Assembly (NCBI GenBank): GCA_904063045.1 | Contig: CAJFCJ010000009.1 | Span: 1,612,968-1,676,967 of the forward strand | Direction of reading: 5' to 3' | DNA: 64,000 nt | Origin: Dimorphilus gyrociliatus | Taxonomy: Eukaryota > Annelida > Polychaeta > Dinophilidae | In this document: piece by piece, positions 11,502-21,428 of the stretch | Position numbering within the stretch: the first letter of the stretch is position 1 | Layout: each line of letters starts with the position of its first letter | Notes under the pieces: generated by a model | Seen by the model: the letters and a program-made list of their open reading frames with translations, nothing else | What the model was told of the DNA's origin: nothing | The model's database searches: none | Made by a program: the position numbers and the translations under genes

Positions 11502-13811
11502 ATGAAACTTAATAATATTCCAAAGATAAAAAGTTCAATTGATTTAACTTCCGGCGAAGATAGTTCAGAAGAAATTATAGATTTATGGAATATGCGTATT
11601 AAATTTGGAAAGGAAACTAATCAAGTCGAAGAATTTTTACAAAATTTAGCGCAACATTCAAAATCTATTGTCGTTGGTATCAATCGGTTAAAAGAAAATT
11701 TTAATTCGCTAATTACATGCTACGAAGGTCCAAGTATGCTGAATAATACGTGTGATATGTATAACTCTGAAAACTTTCAAGTTGAGTCAACTTTAAAAGA
11801 AGATCTAAATCCATTATTTTCGAATTACAAGAACATTGTTGAACAGCTTGAAAACATCAATTTACAACGTAGTAACCTTCTTTGTGAATTAAGCCAATTT
11901 TTCTCAAAAGAGAGAGGTCTAAAAGAAGTGTCTTCTTATAGGCCAATTGATACAACCAATTTTACAATAAACTACATATCATTCAAGCAATGTTTACAAA
12001 AATTGTCAAACATTAGCTCTCATTTTGACTATCTTAAAGATCAACTCTATTTACAAACAACCGTAGATCTCGATAAAAGATTACATAACAAAAAAGACAA
12101 TAGTCCTAAGAAAAAAAATTGGGAATTACAGATTCAAGAAATGAAAGATATCATTGTCCGCATTCCACATAGTAAAGAGAACGATGAACTGCAAATGAAA
12201 TTAAATCAGATTGAAAAATTCCTAGTCGAAAACAATGAAATATTGAAAGGACAATTGTTAGAATTAGAATTTCTTAGAAAAATAGAAAGTAAACGGAACG
12301 AATTAAATAACGATTTGTTAGACGATAGAGACAATCAATTAAAGAATAAATTACTATTACTCAATACATCGAAATATCAAATTAAGACTTTAAATCGTCT
12401 AGTAATTAAATGGAAGAGACTATTCGATAAACGCAACGAGATTATCAGTTCATTATTAAAGGATAGAGAGGAACTTCTTAATCAAATTAAATTAAATAAT
12501 TTTATACCCGATTATTCAAAATTAAGCGAATTTAGAGAGTTAAAAGAATTATCTAATACAAAAGATGATTATTATCAACAATACTATACAAATAATTTAA
12601 TAGATAAGAGTAAAACAAACGAATTGGATAGATGTAGATATGAGAGGGATCGTTTAAGAAAGGAAATTGAAATTAGATTACCAATAACAAACGAAACTTT
12701 AGTACAATTAAGAAATATTATAAAGAAATTACATAATAGGCTCTCGTCCAAATCGAAGATGCTACTATCAAAAAGAAAAGCTAAAAAGAGATTAAGTCAA
12801 GCCGAAACTACTTTAATCGTTGATACACTAAAGAATTTAGAGAAATCTTGCAACATTCTCACTGATTCTAATACAACTCAACATCCCAAATTATCAGAGG
12901 ATAAAATAAGTACGAATACATTAAATAGTCCAACAAATGCAAATATTATTGAAGGTCATCAAATGACAAAAATACAAAGGTATTACGAAGAGAATTTTAG
13001 TAATGATATTGAAAAGAATACTGAGAATAACAGTTTTATTGAAATTCAATCAAAATTTCAATGTTTAAGAGAACATTTCGAAATTCTTTACGATTTAGTT
13101 GAAACTAATGATTTATTGGATAGCACTACACTTTTTACTTTTGAACAAGTTCGTGAACTACAAACCAGTTCCAATGTCATAAAATATCAAATAGACAAAG
13201 CCGAAGAAAAGAGAACAAGTTTTTTTGAGAATATATCGAAGGTCGTCGAAAAAGAGACGACAGGCCTATTCCCGCCCACAGAATTAGAATACTTACAGTC
13301 GCACGCTTTAACTTACTCTTTCGAATTAGTAAATTGTTTAACTAGTCTTATTTCTAATCAGAATAAAAGATTATTAATTCAAGAGAATTATATACAACTA
13401 CTTGAGAAACAAATATTAAAAGGGGAAAACAAAATAACTACTAGTTTAACAAGGCTTGATAAACCAGAATTAAAATGTATGGAACAAGATATAAAGCAGG
13501 ATACTCATACTTCAATAAACAGTCAGATGAGTACTAGACAGAGTAATAGACAGAGTAATAGACCGAGTTCCCAATGTTTTATAATGAATAAATCGGAGAT
13601 CATTAGCGAAACAATTGATACGTCATTTGAAAATTACAGCATTTATAATAAAATTAATAATGAAAAAAAGAAGGTCAAAAGACGCAAAAAAAGTACCAGT
13701 AAGAGGACGACGGAAACTATTAAACCATATAAAATGGGGACATTTTTAAAAAATAAGAAAGCCTATAAAAAATTTCGTAAAATTTCACTATTAAAAAAGA
13801 AATCTGTCTGA
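11502..13811 (+). CDS. Intronless 769-residue coiled-coil protein, unrecognised family
   Basis: This is one uninterrupted reading frame. The first ATG in frame is at 11502 (MKLNNIPKIKSS); the open frame extends slightly upstream but without an ATG. The protein is rich in Lys, Glu, Asn and Leu, with long helical heptad stretches around residues 60-110, 200-330, 370-440 and 500-570, so coiled coil is the dominant structure. Residues near 670-690 contain the small repeat RQSNRQSNRPSS. The last 50 residues are strongly basic (KKVKRRKKSTSKR), compatible with a nuclear localisation or nucleic-acid/microtubule-binding tail. I recognise no catalytic domain. A structural role (spindle, centrosome, cilium or nucleus) is inference only. 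Its single-exon structure contrasts with the intron-rich neighbours. It converges with PRMT3 across a 286-bp gap. Confidence 0.75.
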   Translation: MKLNNIPKIKSSIDLTSGEDSSEEIIDLWNMRIKFGKETNQVEEFLQNLAQHSKSIVVGINRLKENFNSLITCYEGPSMLNNTCDMYNSENFQVESTLKEDLNPLFSNYKNIVEQLENINLQRSNLLCELSQFFSKERGLKEVSSYRPIDTTNFTINYISFKQCLQKLSNISSHFDYLKDQLYLQTTVDLDKRLHNKKDNSPKKKNWELQIQEMKDIIVRIPHSKENDELQMKLNQIEKFLVENNEILKGQLLELEFLRKIESKRNELNNDLLDDRDNQLKNKLLLLNTSKYQIKTLNRLVIKWKRLFDKRNEIISSLLKDREELLNQIKLNNFIPDYSKLSEFRELKELSNTKDDYYQQYYTNNLIDKSKTNELDRCRYERDRLRKEIEIRLPITNETLVQLRNIIKKLHNRLSSKSKMLLSKRKAKKRLSQAETTLIVDTLKNLEKSCNILTDSNTTQHPKLSEDKISTNTLNSPTNANIIEGHQMTKIQRYYEENFSNDIEKNTENNSFIEIQSKFQCLREHFEILYDLVETNDLLDSTTLFTFEQVRELQTSSNVIKYQIDKAEEKRTSFFENISKVVEKETTGLFPPTELEYLQSHALTYSFELVNCLTSLISNQNKRLLIQENYIQLLEKQILKGENKITTSLTRLDKPELKCMEQDIKQDTHTSINSQMSTRQSNRQSNRPSSQCFIMNKSEIISETIDTSFENYSIYNKINNEKKKVKRRKKSTSKRTTETIKPYKMGTFLKNKKAYKKFRKISLLKKKSV

Positions 13812-14097
13812 AACTGATAGAGCCTAACTGTATAATTGTCATTCAATAGATGAACAACTTTCAAAGAACAGTTTACATTGCCCTCCTTTCGAAATAATCA
13901 ATCATTTATGTTATTTGCTATTCAAAAAGCGGAAGCTTTCATAGTGTATAGATCTTTATACACTGATCAGTATCTGCGTGCAATGAAACCTATCCTATCT
14001 ATGATATAAAATATTCAAGCATATTAAAGTTATAATAATTTATTATAAACAATAAAAAACATGAACATATGAATAACAATCCTCTTATTTCTTTCTA

Positions 14098-15716
14098 TTA
14101 TGAAAGTGAGTATATTTGATCCACTCCCTTTAAATGAATCTTTACAGTGAGCGATCTGGGATTCTTTTTGCCTTTTAAACATTCTAATGTTCCGCTTATT
14201 TCCTCATGTTCTTTAACTTCTATAGGATGTTTAAGAAAGAATACAGTGTGCTTCCAATGAGTCCCTTTTTCAAATGGAGACGTTGAAAGTCTCACAGGTT
14301 TGGGCATCTTAAAATCTACATCAAAATAAGCACACAAAGCATGAACTGTTGTTGAATGTTGACAAGTGAGCTTAAACAGTGACTTGAATTCTGTATCTTT
14401 TATGCTACATTCATTTAAATTGAGTGAAATTAGTTCACTCTCATCAGATACGATTGAGGTTTTCTTTACAAAATCTACTAGAGCTTCTCCTAACTCTTGT
14501 TTTCGTAGACACGACATTCGAAATCCATAAACATCATCCCAAAATGTAATATGTCTTTTGTAGAGCTCCTCGTCCGTCATAGCCATAATTTTCAAGGTAC
14601 AAATGTTTGGCAGCATAATACCGTCACTTTTCAAATACTTGTCCCTGGCGTATAGAACACTATCTAACATGGATTCAAAGAAAAGAAAGTAGCCCATCCA
14701 TTCCGAAACAATTACGTCCACTTTCTCTTCGGGTAGCTGAATATTTTCTAATCGTCCTTTTATTTGATGAATCTTATCTTCAAGCTTATTTTCTCGAATA
14801 ATATCTAAACTTTCGTAATAAATATCTGACATTTCGACGGCATATACTTTCTTTGCTCCTGCCTTTGCGCAAAACATCGAGAGAATACCTGTACCACTGC
14901 CTACGTCAAGGATTAACTTATCAGCTAAAGTTTCTTCATTAAGGCAGATAGCTTCTTTGTATCTTAAAGTTCTGACAGTATCTTGTAACATTTCTCTATG
15001 AATTCCAAAATGTGAATAGGAATCTATGTAAGGGGAATCTTCATCATCTTTAAGACTTTTGACAGTTGGTAATTCAGCAGTCTAAAAATTATTAAATGGA
15101 TAAATGCCAAATGTAAAAAGTATATAGTACAAAGTTACCTCCACAGTCGAACTAAACAAATTTTTGGCTGTTTCCTGTAGTCTATGTAAATCTTCTACAA
15201 CTTTTTTCAACTCATCCTCGCTTCTCTCTGCTCTCTGTTCTGCTAACTTTAATTTTTCTTCTAGTGTTAGCTCATCAGTTAATAAACTATTTTCATCTTC
15301 TTCTATATCCCATTGAAGAAGTTCATCATCTTCTATCACCGGTTTTAAATATTTATCATCTTTCCAGGCATTATGGGATAAAGAAAAAACTTTTTTAGCA
15401 TCAGGTTTCTGTATTTTATGACAACTATGTATGTATTGCTAAAGCTATGAATGCTGAAAAAATTAGAAAATACCGTAATTCGGATAAAGTTCACAAATTT
15501 AATAAAGTCAAAGTAAGAGAATTTTAAATCTCTGACAAATTTTTCAACATGGAAGTCGTGTGTGTCAATTGAATGTTGAAAAAAATCCACATACGACTTA
15601 AAATGCTCTTCACAAAAGAGACATAGAACGTTTACTGAAATCAACTCTTCCTCATACGTCTCATTGTCTCCTTCCGAATCGGAGCTATCTCCAACATGAA
15701 GCTTCTCAGTACTCAT
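14098..15716 (-). CDS. PRMT3: Protein arginine N-methyltransferase 3
   Basis: A class I arginine methyltransferase that in animals dimethylates ribosomal protein S2 (uS5) in the cytosol. There are three exons. The first (about 15475-15716) has an acidic N-terminus and the C2H2 zinc finger typical of PRMT3 (CLFCEEHFKSYVDFFQHSIDTH). The second (about 15140-15403) carries YLKPVIEDDELLQWD and a coiled coil. The third (about 14098-15080) is the catalytic core, with the SAM-binding motif VLDVGSGTGILSMF-like LILDVGSGTGILSMFCAKAG, the double-E loop SEWMGYFLFFE, the THW loop (GTHWKHT) and the C-terminal barrel ending DPRSLTV-like NPRSLTV. The exon 1-2 join is in frame (ITKPDA), using donor GTATTT. All catalytic residues I can check are present. 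The zinc finger plus acidic region separates it from PRMT1 and PRMT8. The start ATG is at 15714-15716. Confidence 0.93.
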
Positions 15717-16479
15717 GCTTTTCTACGAAGCCAGAAATCCCTACGAAAATAGAGTAATTTTTGTCTATCAGTTAACACTTTATGAAAAATGGACAACATA
15801 TTCATTACTATTTTAGTGTTCAAATAAACTAAAGCAATTTACAGCAAATTTTCAAAAATTATATAAAACCAACAAACAAATATCAACCTTTAGTATTTCC
15901 AACGTGACTGATATCACTCAAAAGGTAGTAAGTAGTGCCATCTATAGGTAATTGATTAACCAAAAATACTGACAATAGATAATTCCTTTAAAAAATTGAC
16001 ATTATAAATACATTTTCACAAATAGTGCAGACAGTTGAGTTGAAAAAGATTTCACTAGTAAAAAGTTACATCACAATTACCATGTATCGTCTTATATTAC
16101 CAAAAGGCCAACCAAAAGTTGTCCAACCGGTCAGCAATCCTGCTTTTTCAAAACTTCGCGAAATTTCTCCAAACACTCTCAAAAAATTTCGCTTCTTCCG
16201 ATTATGTGGCATTTAAGAAAATTTATAACCTTTAGGAAGATAACAAAAAACTCTAAAATTTCGATAAAATAAAAAAAAAATTCTACGAAACTTACAAATA
16301 CTAGATCACTGAAAAACCGAAAAGCAGAAGAAGTTATATTAAAAGTTCCATCAATTTATTTGTAATACATATTAAATACAATAAGTGAAAATATGCATTA
16401 AAACTTAAACACATTCATATAATAAAAACAAAAAAAACACAAATTTAAAGTTTAAAGAATTTTCCCCCATTCAAAAAGA
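15717..16479. other. Intergenic region between PRMT3 and sHSP copy A, with a decayed heat-shock promoter
   Basis: The PRMT3-proximal part carries an AGATGGCACT variant (minus strand, about 15935-15944) of a motif repeated at other promoters here. The middle part has a decayed sHSP promoter-like block at about 16108-16170. From about 16215 onward the sequence belongs to the outer end of the left inverted-repeat arm and the 3' flank of sHSP copy A. Confidence 0.6.
16108..16170 (+). promoter_or_regulatory. Relic heat-shock promoter without a gene
   Basis: The block aligns by eye with the sHSP-B promoter at about 18040-18099: AAAGTTGTCCAACCGGTCAG against AAAGTGTTCCAGCCAATCAG, then a shared GCAATC and the HSE. 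The heat-shock element survives as three contiguous 5-bp units (cTTCg, cGAAa, tTTCt) at 16154-16168, but the CCAAT box reads CCGGT. No TATA box or sHSP reading frame follows. It is probably the remnant of a third single-domain sHSP copy or of a duplication breakpoint. Confidence 0.55.
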
Positions 16480-17610
16480 TTATTCTACAATTTCGAAATC
16501 TTCATTCTTTTTACTCTCCGATTCATTCTCTTCTAATTCCTCATTCTTTCCTTTGTTGCCGAGGCTTTTTTCTTCTTTTTCAATCAATTTTTCATTTCTT
16601 TTCAAAGAGTCAACTTTATCATTATTTTCACCCTTTCTAGTTTCTGTATCCTTCGTGGTGATTATTAACATTTCATTGTCATCTAAAAGTGAGACAATAT
16701 CTTCCTCCTTAAGATCTACTGGCTTTGCGAAACGTCTCCATATTTTCTTTGAACATTTTATTCCATCTTCTTCAATAATAGCAGATCCAGTAACTTCAAT
16801 ACTATTACCTTTAACTTTAACACTTAAATCGTCAATATTAAAATGTTTCAAATCAATAGTTTTATAGAATGAAGGTTTTTTATCAACTTTCTCTTCTTCC
16901 TTCGAAACAATTTTGTCTATGACTTTTTCATCACTTTCATCTTTTGTTTCTACTTTTGAGCAATTTTCTTCATTACATTTTTCTTTTGAACAACAACGGC
17001 TTGTAGGCATTTCATTTGAATAGCATCCATCTTCAGATCCCTCTACAGATTTCTCATTAGAACATCTTTCTTTTTTATCAGTAATTCCGTCTTTTTCTTC
17101 AACAGTTTTTGTTGTAATCGTTAAAATTCCATCATCGTTTAATGATGATTGAATATCATTTGGTGAGATATTATCAGGTAGGTTGATTTGACGCCAAAAC
17201 TGTCTTCCATTATAAAATCCTTCTCCTTCTTTAGTTGATTTACCGAAAATTTCTACACTTCCGTTTATGACTCTAACTTTCAATTCTGATGGATGAAAAT
17301 CTTTCACATCAAAAGTATGATGAAAAGATTCCGCTTCCTTCTTTACAGTTTTGTCACACTTTTCTTTATCAAGTGTTGTACATTGCTGCTTTCCGCAACG
17401 TTTCACGTTTACTTTAGAAGAATTATTTGAGAAAGGAAAAACAAAACTACTTGGCGACCTTCTACAGAAACTTCTTCTCGAAAATGGAGGCAGATAATTG
17501 GTTGAACCAAGTATTGATACTAAATCTTCGTTGTCCAAAGAACAACCAAATGTAGGACCAAACCACGAATTTTGATTGTATGACTGATTAGGTGAAATAA
17601 AAATTGCCAT
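16480..17610 (-). CDS. Tandem alpha-crystallin-domain small heat shock protein, copy A
   Basis: A 376-residue intronless sHSP, an ATP-independent holdase that binds unfolding proteins. The N-terminal region (about 1-90) is aromatic/Ser-rich and includes RRSFCRR. The first alpha-crystallin domain spans about 92-175 (FDVKDFHPSELKVRV ... DDGILTITT). It is followed by an unusual Cys/Lys/Glu-rich linker (about 178-240, with CCSKEKCNEENC), a second alpha-crystallin domain (about 246-322, IDLKHFNIDDLSVKV ... NEMLIITT), and a highly charged Glu/Lys tail. Two-domain sHSPs are best known from flatworms (p36/p40 type). A consensus HSE lies upstream at 17761-17790. The protein is identical to copy E and differs from copy C at two positions. 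It is divergent from sHSP-B. Confidence 0.9.
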   Translation of the reverse strand: MAIFISPNQSYNQNSWFGPTFGCSLDNEDLVSILGSTNYLPPFSRRSFCRRSPSSFVFPFSNNSSKVNVKRCGKQQCTTLDKEKCDKTVKKEAESFHHTFDVKDFHPSELKVRVINGSVEIFGKSTKEGEGFYNGRQFWRQINLPDNISPNDIQSSLNDDGILTITTKTVEEKDGITDKKERCSNEKSVEGSEDGCYSNEMPTSRCCSKEKCNEENCSKVETKDESDEKVIDKIVSKEEEKVDKKPSFYKTIDLKHFNIDDLSVKVKGNSIEVTGSAIIEEDGIKCSKKIWRRFAKPVDLKEEDIVSLLDDNEMLIITTKDTETRKGENNDKVDSLKRNEKLIEKEEKSLGNKGKNEELEENESESKKNEDFEIVE

Positions 17611-17760
17611 CTTCTTTGTAATTTCTTCTTTAAATTTCCAAAATTAATTTGTCGTTGTATCAAACTTCAAAAGTGTTGACTTTTCTCTTCTGAGTTTAGT
17701 CGAGTTATGATATTTGTCCAAAAATTTCTACCCTTTTTATATGAAACGAAGAGTTAAACG

Positions 17761-17790
17761 AGAATATTCTTCACATTTCTGGAAATTTCT
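17761..17790 (-). promoter_or_regulatory. Heat-shock element of sHSP A
   Basis: Units aGAAt-aTTCt (17761-17770) are followed by one degenerate 5-bp unit and then tTTCt-gGAAa-tTTCt (17776-17790). This is the alternating nGAAn/nTTCn pattern bound by HSF trimers. It lies about 150-180 bp upstream of the ATG and next to a TATA-like element. Confidence 0.85.
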
Positions 17791-18055
17791 CAACTTATCT
17801 AGAATACTATAGATGGCGCTCTTTGTGTTATGTGTTGTATTCTTAAGTTAACAAACATTGTTTTCTGATCAATATATCATTATTATTATCTCAATTGAAC
17901 TTCAAATCACAAAAATATAGTTTAAAATTGGAGTGGAAGATTTCAGATTTTATGAAACAGTCTATGGAATAATTGTAAACGTGATGCAAGTCACGTATAC
18001 TATTTACGTTACTATTTTCCATTTGATTACAACGAAACTTTCAAAAGTGTTCCAG

Positions 18056-18121
18056 CCAATCAGCAATCGTGTTTATTCGAAACTTCTCGAAATTTCTCCG
18101 ATCGACGTTACGACTATATAA
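18056..18121 (+). promoter_or_regulatory. CCAAT box, four-unit HSE and TATA box of sHSP B
   Basis: CCAAT is at 18056-18060. A gap-free HSE, cGAAa-cTTCt-cGAAa-tTTCt, is at 18078-18097. TATATAA is at about 18115-18121. The order and spacing are those of a classic strongly heat-inducible promoter. The start codon follows about 90 bp downstream after a pyrimidine-rich leader. Confidence 0.88.
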
Positions 18122-18208
18122 ACTCTTTCAATTTTCCGTTATTCATTCTCCTCTTCGGTAGCAACAACTACAGATCGAAGTTGAACACTCTTTGCATTCT
18201 CAACAACC

Positions 18209-18772
18209 ATGTCCTTCAGACACTTGCCGGTTATGCGTCTTCCTAGTCCTTCTTGGGATCTTTGGCCATCTAGAAATGACGACTGGTTTCACAATCGTTG
18301 GTCGGACTGGATGACTAATATGCAAAGAACATTCGATGCTATGGACGAAGATTTTAGACAAATTAGCAGAGCTTTCGATAATCATATGGAACAAACTCAT
18401 AGAAGTGTTCTTGGTAGTCATACTGAAACTGATTTACCAGCTAATGTTGGATGGAAACTGGTCGACGATAAAGAAAAGAATCAGCGAAAACTGCATCTTG
18501 ATTTACCAGTGAAAAATTATGAACCTGAGGAAATCAAAGTTACAGTTGAAGGTGGAACTTTAACGATTAAAGCAACTCATCAACACGAAAAAGATGGAGA
18601 GAAAGTTTTTAGAGAGTGTGTTCGAAAGTTCACATTGCCAAAAGGGGTTAAAGAAGAAGATTTGAAATGTAATTTGAATGCCGACGGTCGTCTATCTGTC
18701 GAAGCCGTTGCTCCAGCTGCTATTTCGGATGGAGAGAAAGTAATACCAATCCAGTATGAAAAGTCAAAGTAA
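18209..18772 (+). CDS. Single-domain small heat shock protein, copy B
   Basis: A 187-residue intronless sHSP. The N-terminal region is aromatic (PSPSWDLWPS, WFHNRWSDW) and typical of sHSP oligomerisation segments. The alpha-crystallin domain runs from about residue 90 to 165 (LHLDLPVKNYEPEEIKVTV ... CNLNADGRLSVEA). The C-terminal extension carries the I-x-I anchoring motif (VIPIQY), which docks onto a neighbouring dimer. The role is cytosolic holdase activity under heat or proteotoxic stress. The HSE/CCAAT/TATA promoter immediately upstream supports heat induction. The downstream flank holds AATAAA near 19038, just beyond the end of the inverted-repeat arm. The protein is identical to copy D. 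Confidence 0.92.
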   Translation: MSFRHLPVMRLPSPSWDLWPSRNDDWFHNRWSDWMTNMQRTFDAMDEDFRQISRAFDNHMEQTHRSVLGSHTETDLPANVGWKLVDDKEKNQRKLHLDLPVKNYEPEEIKVTVEGGTLTIKATHQHEKDGEKVFRECVRKFTLPKGVKEEDLKCNLNADGRLSVEAVAPAAISDGEKVIPIQYEKSK

Positions 18773-19254
18773 ACGAAAACTTTCTTCATCAACTTGTCTC
18801 GTAGTTATTATTTCTATATAGATATTGTTCATTGATTAAACTATTAACCTTTAGTTAGAAAACTCACCATAGATTTGTGTATGTTATCTTTTCTACTCCA
18901 TAAAATATTAAGAAAGTGTTTGTATAAAAGTTTCTTTAAAAGTATTGAGATATTTACGAAAGATTTTCAGTAAACGATAAGTTTCGAAATTAATGTGGTG
19001 TCTTTCCTATTATGTATAATCATTGCCTGCCTCAGCAATAAAAACATTTTCATATTCGTATGAAAGGTCAATGTAATAATTTTTTCTTCGGTTCTACTAG
19101 ATATTCACAATGTTTGAAATGTGATAAGTAAACTGCTTAAACACTTGATTATTTTCTGAATATGTTTATATTTAAAATCAAAAGATAGTTAATAAATCTC
19201 TCGATAGGTTGTGGAATTATAAGGACGTAACCAATACCTGAATACCTGTATACC

Positions 19255-20747
19255 TCAGTAGATATAAGGAAATATCTTGTAGGGTACTATTTCGCAGTAC
19301 TTATCCCAGTCGCTGCCATATTTTTTCCGACAATTCTTTTCATCTCTTTCGAATCGACTTATTAAGAGACCAAGAAAATATATTGGATAAAAGTAAGCTA
19401 TTAAGCAAGTTCCGGATGGAAGAGACCAAGATAAACTCATTAAGAGGTCTCCCATGTAATTAGGGTGGCGAGAAATTCCCCAAAATCCTGATACTAATAA
19501 TTTTTTACCAGATTTTGTAGTCATAGTTTTTAAATCTATGAGATAGGAGATGATAAAACATCCGTTAAATTATATTTTACGCAAGGTACTTACGAGCTAT
19601 TGACGGGTCGTTTGGGTTTGTTCTAAATTTGTTTTTCTGATTGTTCGAACCTCTAAAAATTGCAAAACCAACTAGAAAAGCAGCAAGGAAGAGGATCATG
19701 GCAAATATATTCCAATGTTGTGGATGTTCTAATAAATAGCGTGCTTGTAAAGTGTAAAGAAATGGTACCCAGCATAAGTCACCAAAGCTGAGCATGTAGC
19801 CGAAACCTTCATCGGTAATATCCATTGTAGACAATATTGCTGGCTAAAAATATTTTTCACACTTTATTGTACAATCAATTTTTTGAAGTTACCTCATTAA
19901 CAAGAGCATCTATGACATAGATACTATGTCCTAATATAACAAAAGCAAGAGACCAAGTAAATGTACCTCTTTCAAAACTTAGAAAGAGAAAAGACAAATT
20001 TAGAATAAGCCATCCAATTAAACCTGGCCTTAATTCGCATACAAATTTTAAATCAATTTCAAAAATACGAGGGTTAAGCTCCCTACCCATCCAGAAGTTG
20101 AAAATCTCTGAATTTGTGTTGCCATGTTCAGCAAGATACTTTTCATTTACTTGAAAAGATTTAACAAAAAGAAAAATACTGAAAAAAGTAACAAGTATTT
20201 TATATTAATATATAAATATGCTTTAAATTAATGATTTATTTTAATATTCTAAAATTTTCAAACCTTAGTAGGGCACTTAAGACAAAAGCTGCAAATGCTA
20301 ACTGATTGAAATGTTCATGAATCCATTTAAATGATCCTCCACTTATCCAATACAGTAAAAATATTACTAAACTAACAGCTAAGGCATATAGCGAATTGCA
20401 ACGATACTCTAGCTGTTTATTATTTAGTTGTTTTATAGGTAAACCTTTATGTATTGCACCTATTGGAAGTTTAGAAACTATCAAGTGTAAAATGAACCAA
20501 GAAAATACAATTTTAAACGCATTTCCATCGATTAAGGAATACAATGAAGGAATTGTAACTTTCTCAAAAATAGAACATTTATCCTGTTAATATTTAAGAT
20601 AAGTTATATTTCAGACTTTTGCAAAACAAAAAATACCGGATTGCATGTTAGATTAAGATAAAATACAGCGAGAGGCAAACCAAGAACCAATACACAAGCT
20701 CCTAATGTTCCCCCAAACTCAGTTGGTCTCTTACGTTCTGACACCAT
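19255..20747 (-). CDS. TM7SF2: Delta(14)-sterol reductase (TM7SF2/LBR family)
   Basis: A multi-pass ER or inner-nuclear-membrane reductase that removes the C14-15 double bond of sterol intermediates using NADPH. There are five exons, from the ATG at 20745-20747 to the stop at 19255-19257. The first exon starts with the family N-terminal motif (EFGGTLGA). Later exons contain [22 protein letters not shown]-like [45 protein letters not shown] and the C-terminal signature [17 protein letters not shown] ... YKIFPYIY. The Tudor domain and basic nucleoplasmic region of lamin B receptor are absent from the predicted start, which favours TM7SF2 over LBR. An AGATGGCGTT motif lies about 100 bp upstream. 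The gene is in the spacer between the two sHSP inverted-repeat arms. Confidence 0.9.
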
Positions 20748-20843
20748 ATTTCTCAACTGTCTGACAAAAAATATATCGTTCGATTTACCGAACTATGAAC
20801 CTCAGACAGAAATGTCGTCTGCAAAAAACAACTAGCTATTTCC

Positions 20844-20853
20844 AACGCCATCT
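20844..20853 (-). promoter_or_regulatory. AGATGGCG-type (YY1-like) promoter motif of the sterol reductase
   Basis: The minus strand reads AGATGGCGTT about 100 bp upstream of the ATG. The motif is shared with the CATIP/USP24 and sHSP promoters in this window and resembles the YY1 consensus AAGATGGCGGC. Confidence 0.5.
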
Positions 20854-21428
20854 GGAGAAATATGTGTAGACTAATAATTTCAAAAATACTCAATCTTAAT
20901 ATTTTAAAATTAATTCTCTCAAAGCTCGTACTTTTCTCTTTCTCGCGATGTAGAAGTGATGTCTCTTTAAACAAGGCAATAGAAAAATTTCGAATAAAAT
21001 GTTCAATACATTTTCTTAAAAATATCTTAAAATGTTAAATGAAAAAAGACAATGCGTTACTGTCGAATAAGTGTTGGACTGCCGAAGAAAGCAACAACTG
21101 CATCAAACCATTATTTTTAAATATATCGATTAAATTTTTACTAAATATAAACATCATACCACAATAAAAAATTTCCAAAGGAAACATTTATCTCCTTAAT
21201 GAAAAATCTTAAAACTCACAAAAACGAAATATTTAATTAGTTTTCCTTTATTTTAAAAGCTTCAAAGCAAGAAAGGCAAATCCAAAATACATCAAATATT
21301 TAAATATTATCAATAAACACAAAAAGAATAAGTGAAAATATAGGATAAAAACTTAAACACATTCATATAATAAAAACAAAAAAAAACACAAATTTAAAGT
21401 TTAAAGAATTTTCCCCCATTCAAAAAGA

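Larger units (their letters stand above)
17611..18208. promoter_or_regulatory. Divergent heat-shock promoter between sHSP A and B
   Basis: This 598-bp spacer serves both genes. On the A side are a TATA-like element (CATATAAAAAGG on the minus strand, about 17734-17745), HSE units at 17761-17790 and AGATGGCGCT at 17811-17820. On the B side are a CCAAT box (18056-18060), a perfect four-unit HSE (18078-18097) and TATATAA (about 18115-18121). The same 598 bp recurs, inverted, at 24800-25397. Confidence 0.8.
16215..19023. repeat. Left arm of large inverted repeat (sHSP A-B)
   Basis: This arm pairs in reverse-complement orientation with 23985-26835. From 16480 to 19023 every feature obeys the same mirror relation (coordinate sum 43008), so no net indel occurred over 2.5 kb. 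By eye the copies are identical across both coding regions and the 598-bp spacer, with one mismatch near 19007 close to the inner end. Similarity stops abruptly at 19023/23985. At the outer end (16215-16440) there are substitutions and a deletion, fading into unrelated sequence. Confidence 0.9.

Noticed and set aside
16025-16216. Plus-strand 63-codon frame, and the similar frame at 17933-18121
   Set aside because: Both overlap promoter sequence with HSE and CCAAT boxes. The peptide similarity is a by-product of promoter homology.
16553-16867. Plus-strand open frame antisense to sHSP A (also 21502-21816 and 26141-26455 for C and E)
   Set aside because: It lies wholly inside the alpha-crystallin coding region on the opposite strand; its recurrence only reflects the gene copies.
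19255-20747. Naming the sterol reductase lamin B receptor
   Set aside because: No Tudor domain or RS-rich nucleoplasmic part is encoded before the EFGG start, so TM7SF2-like is the better call.
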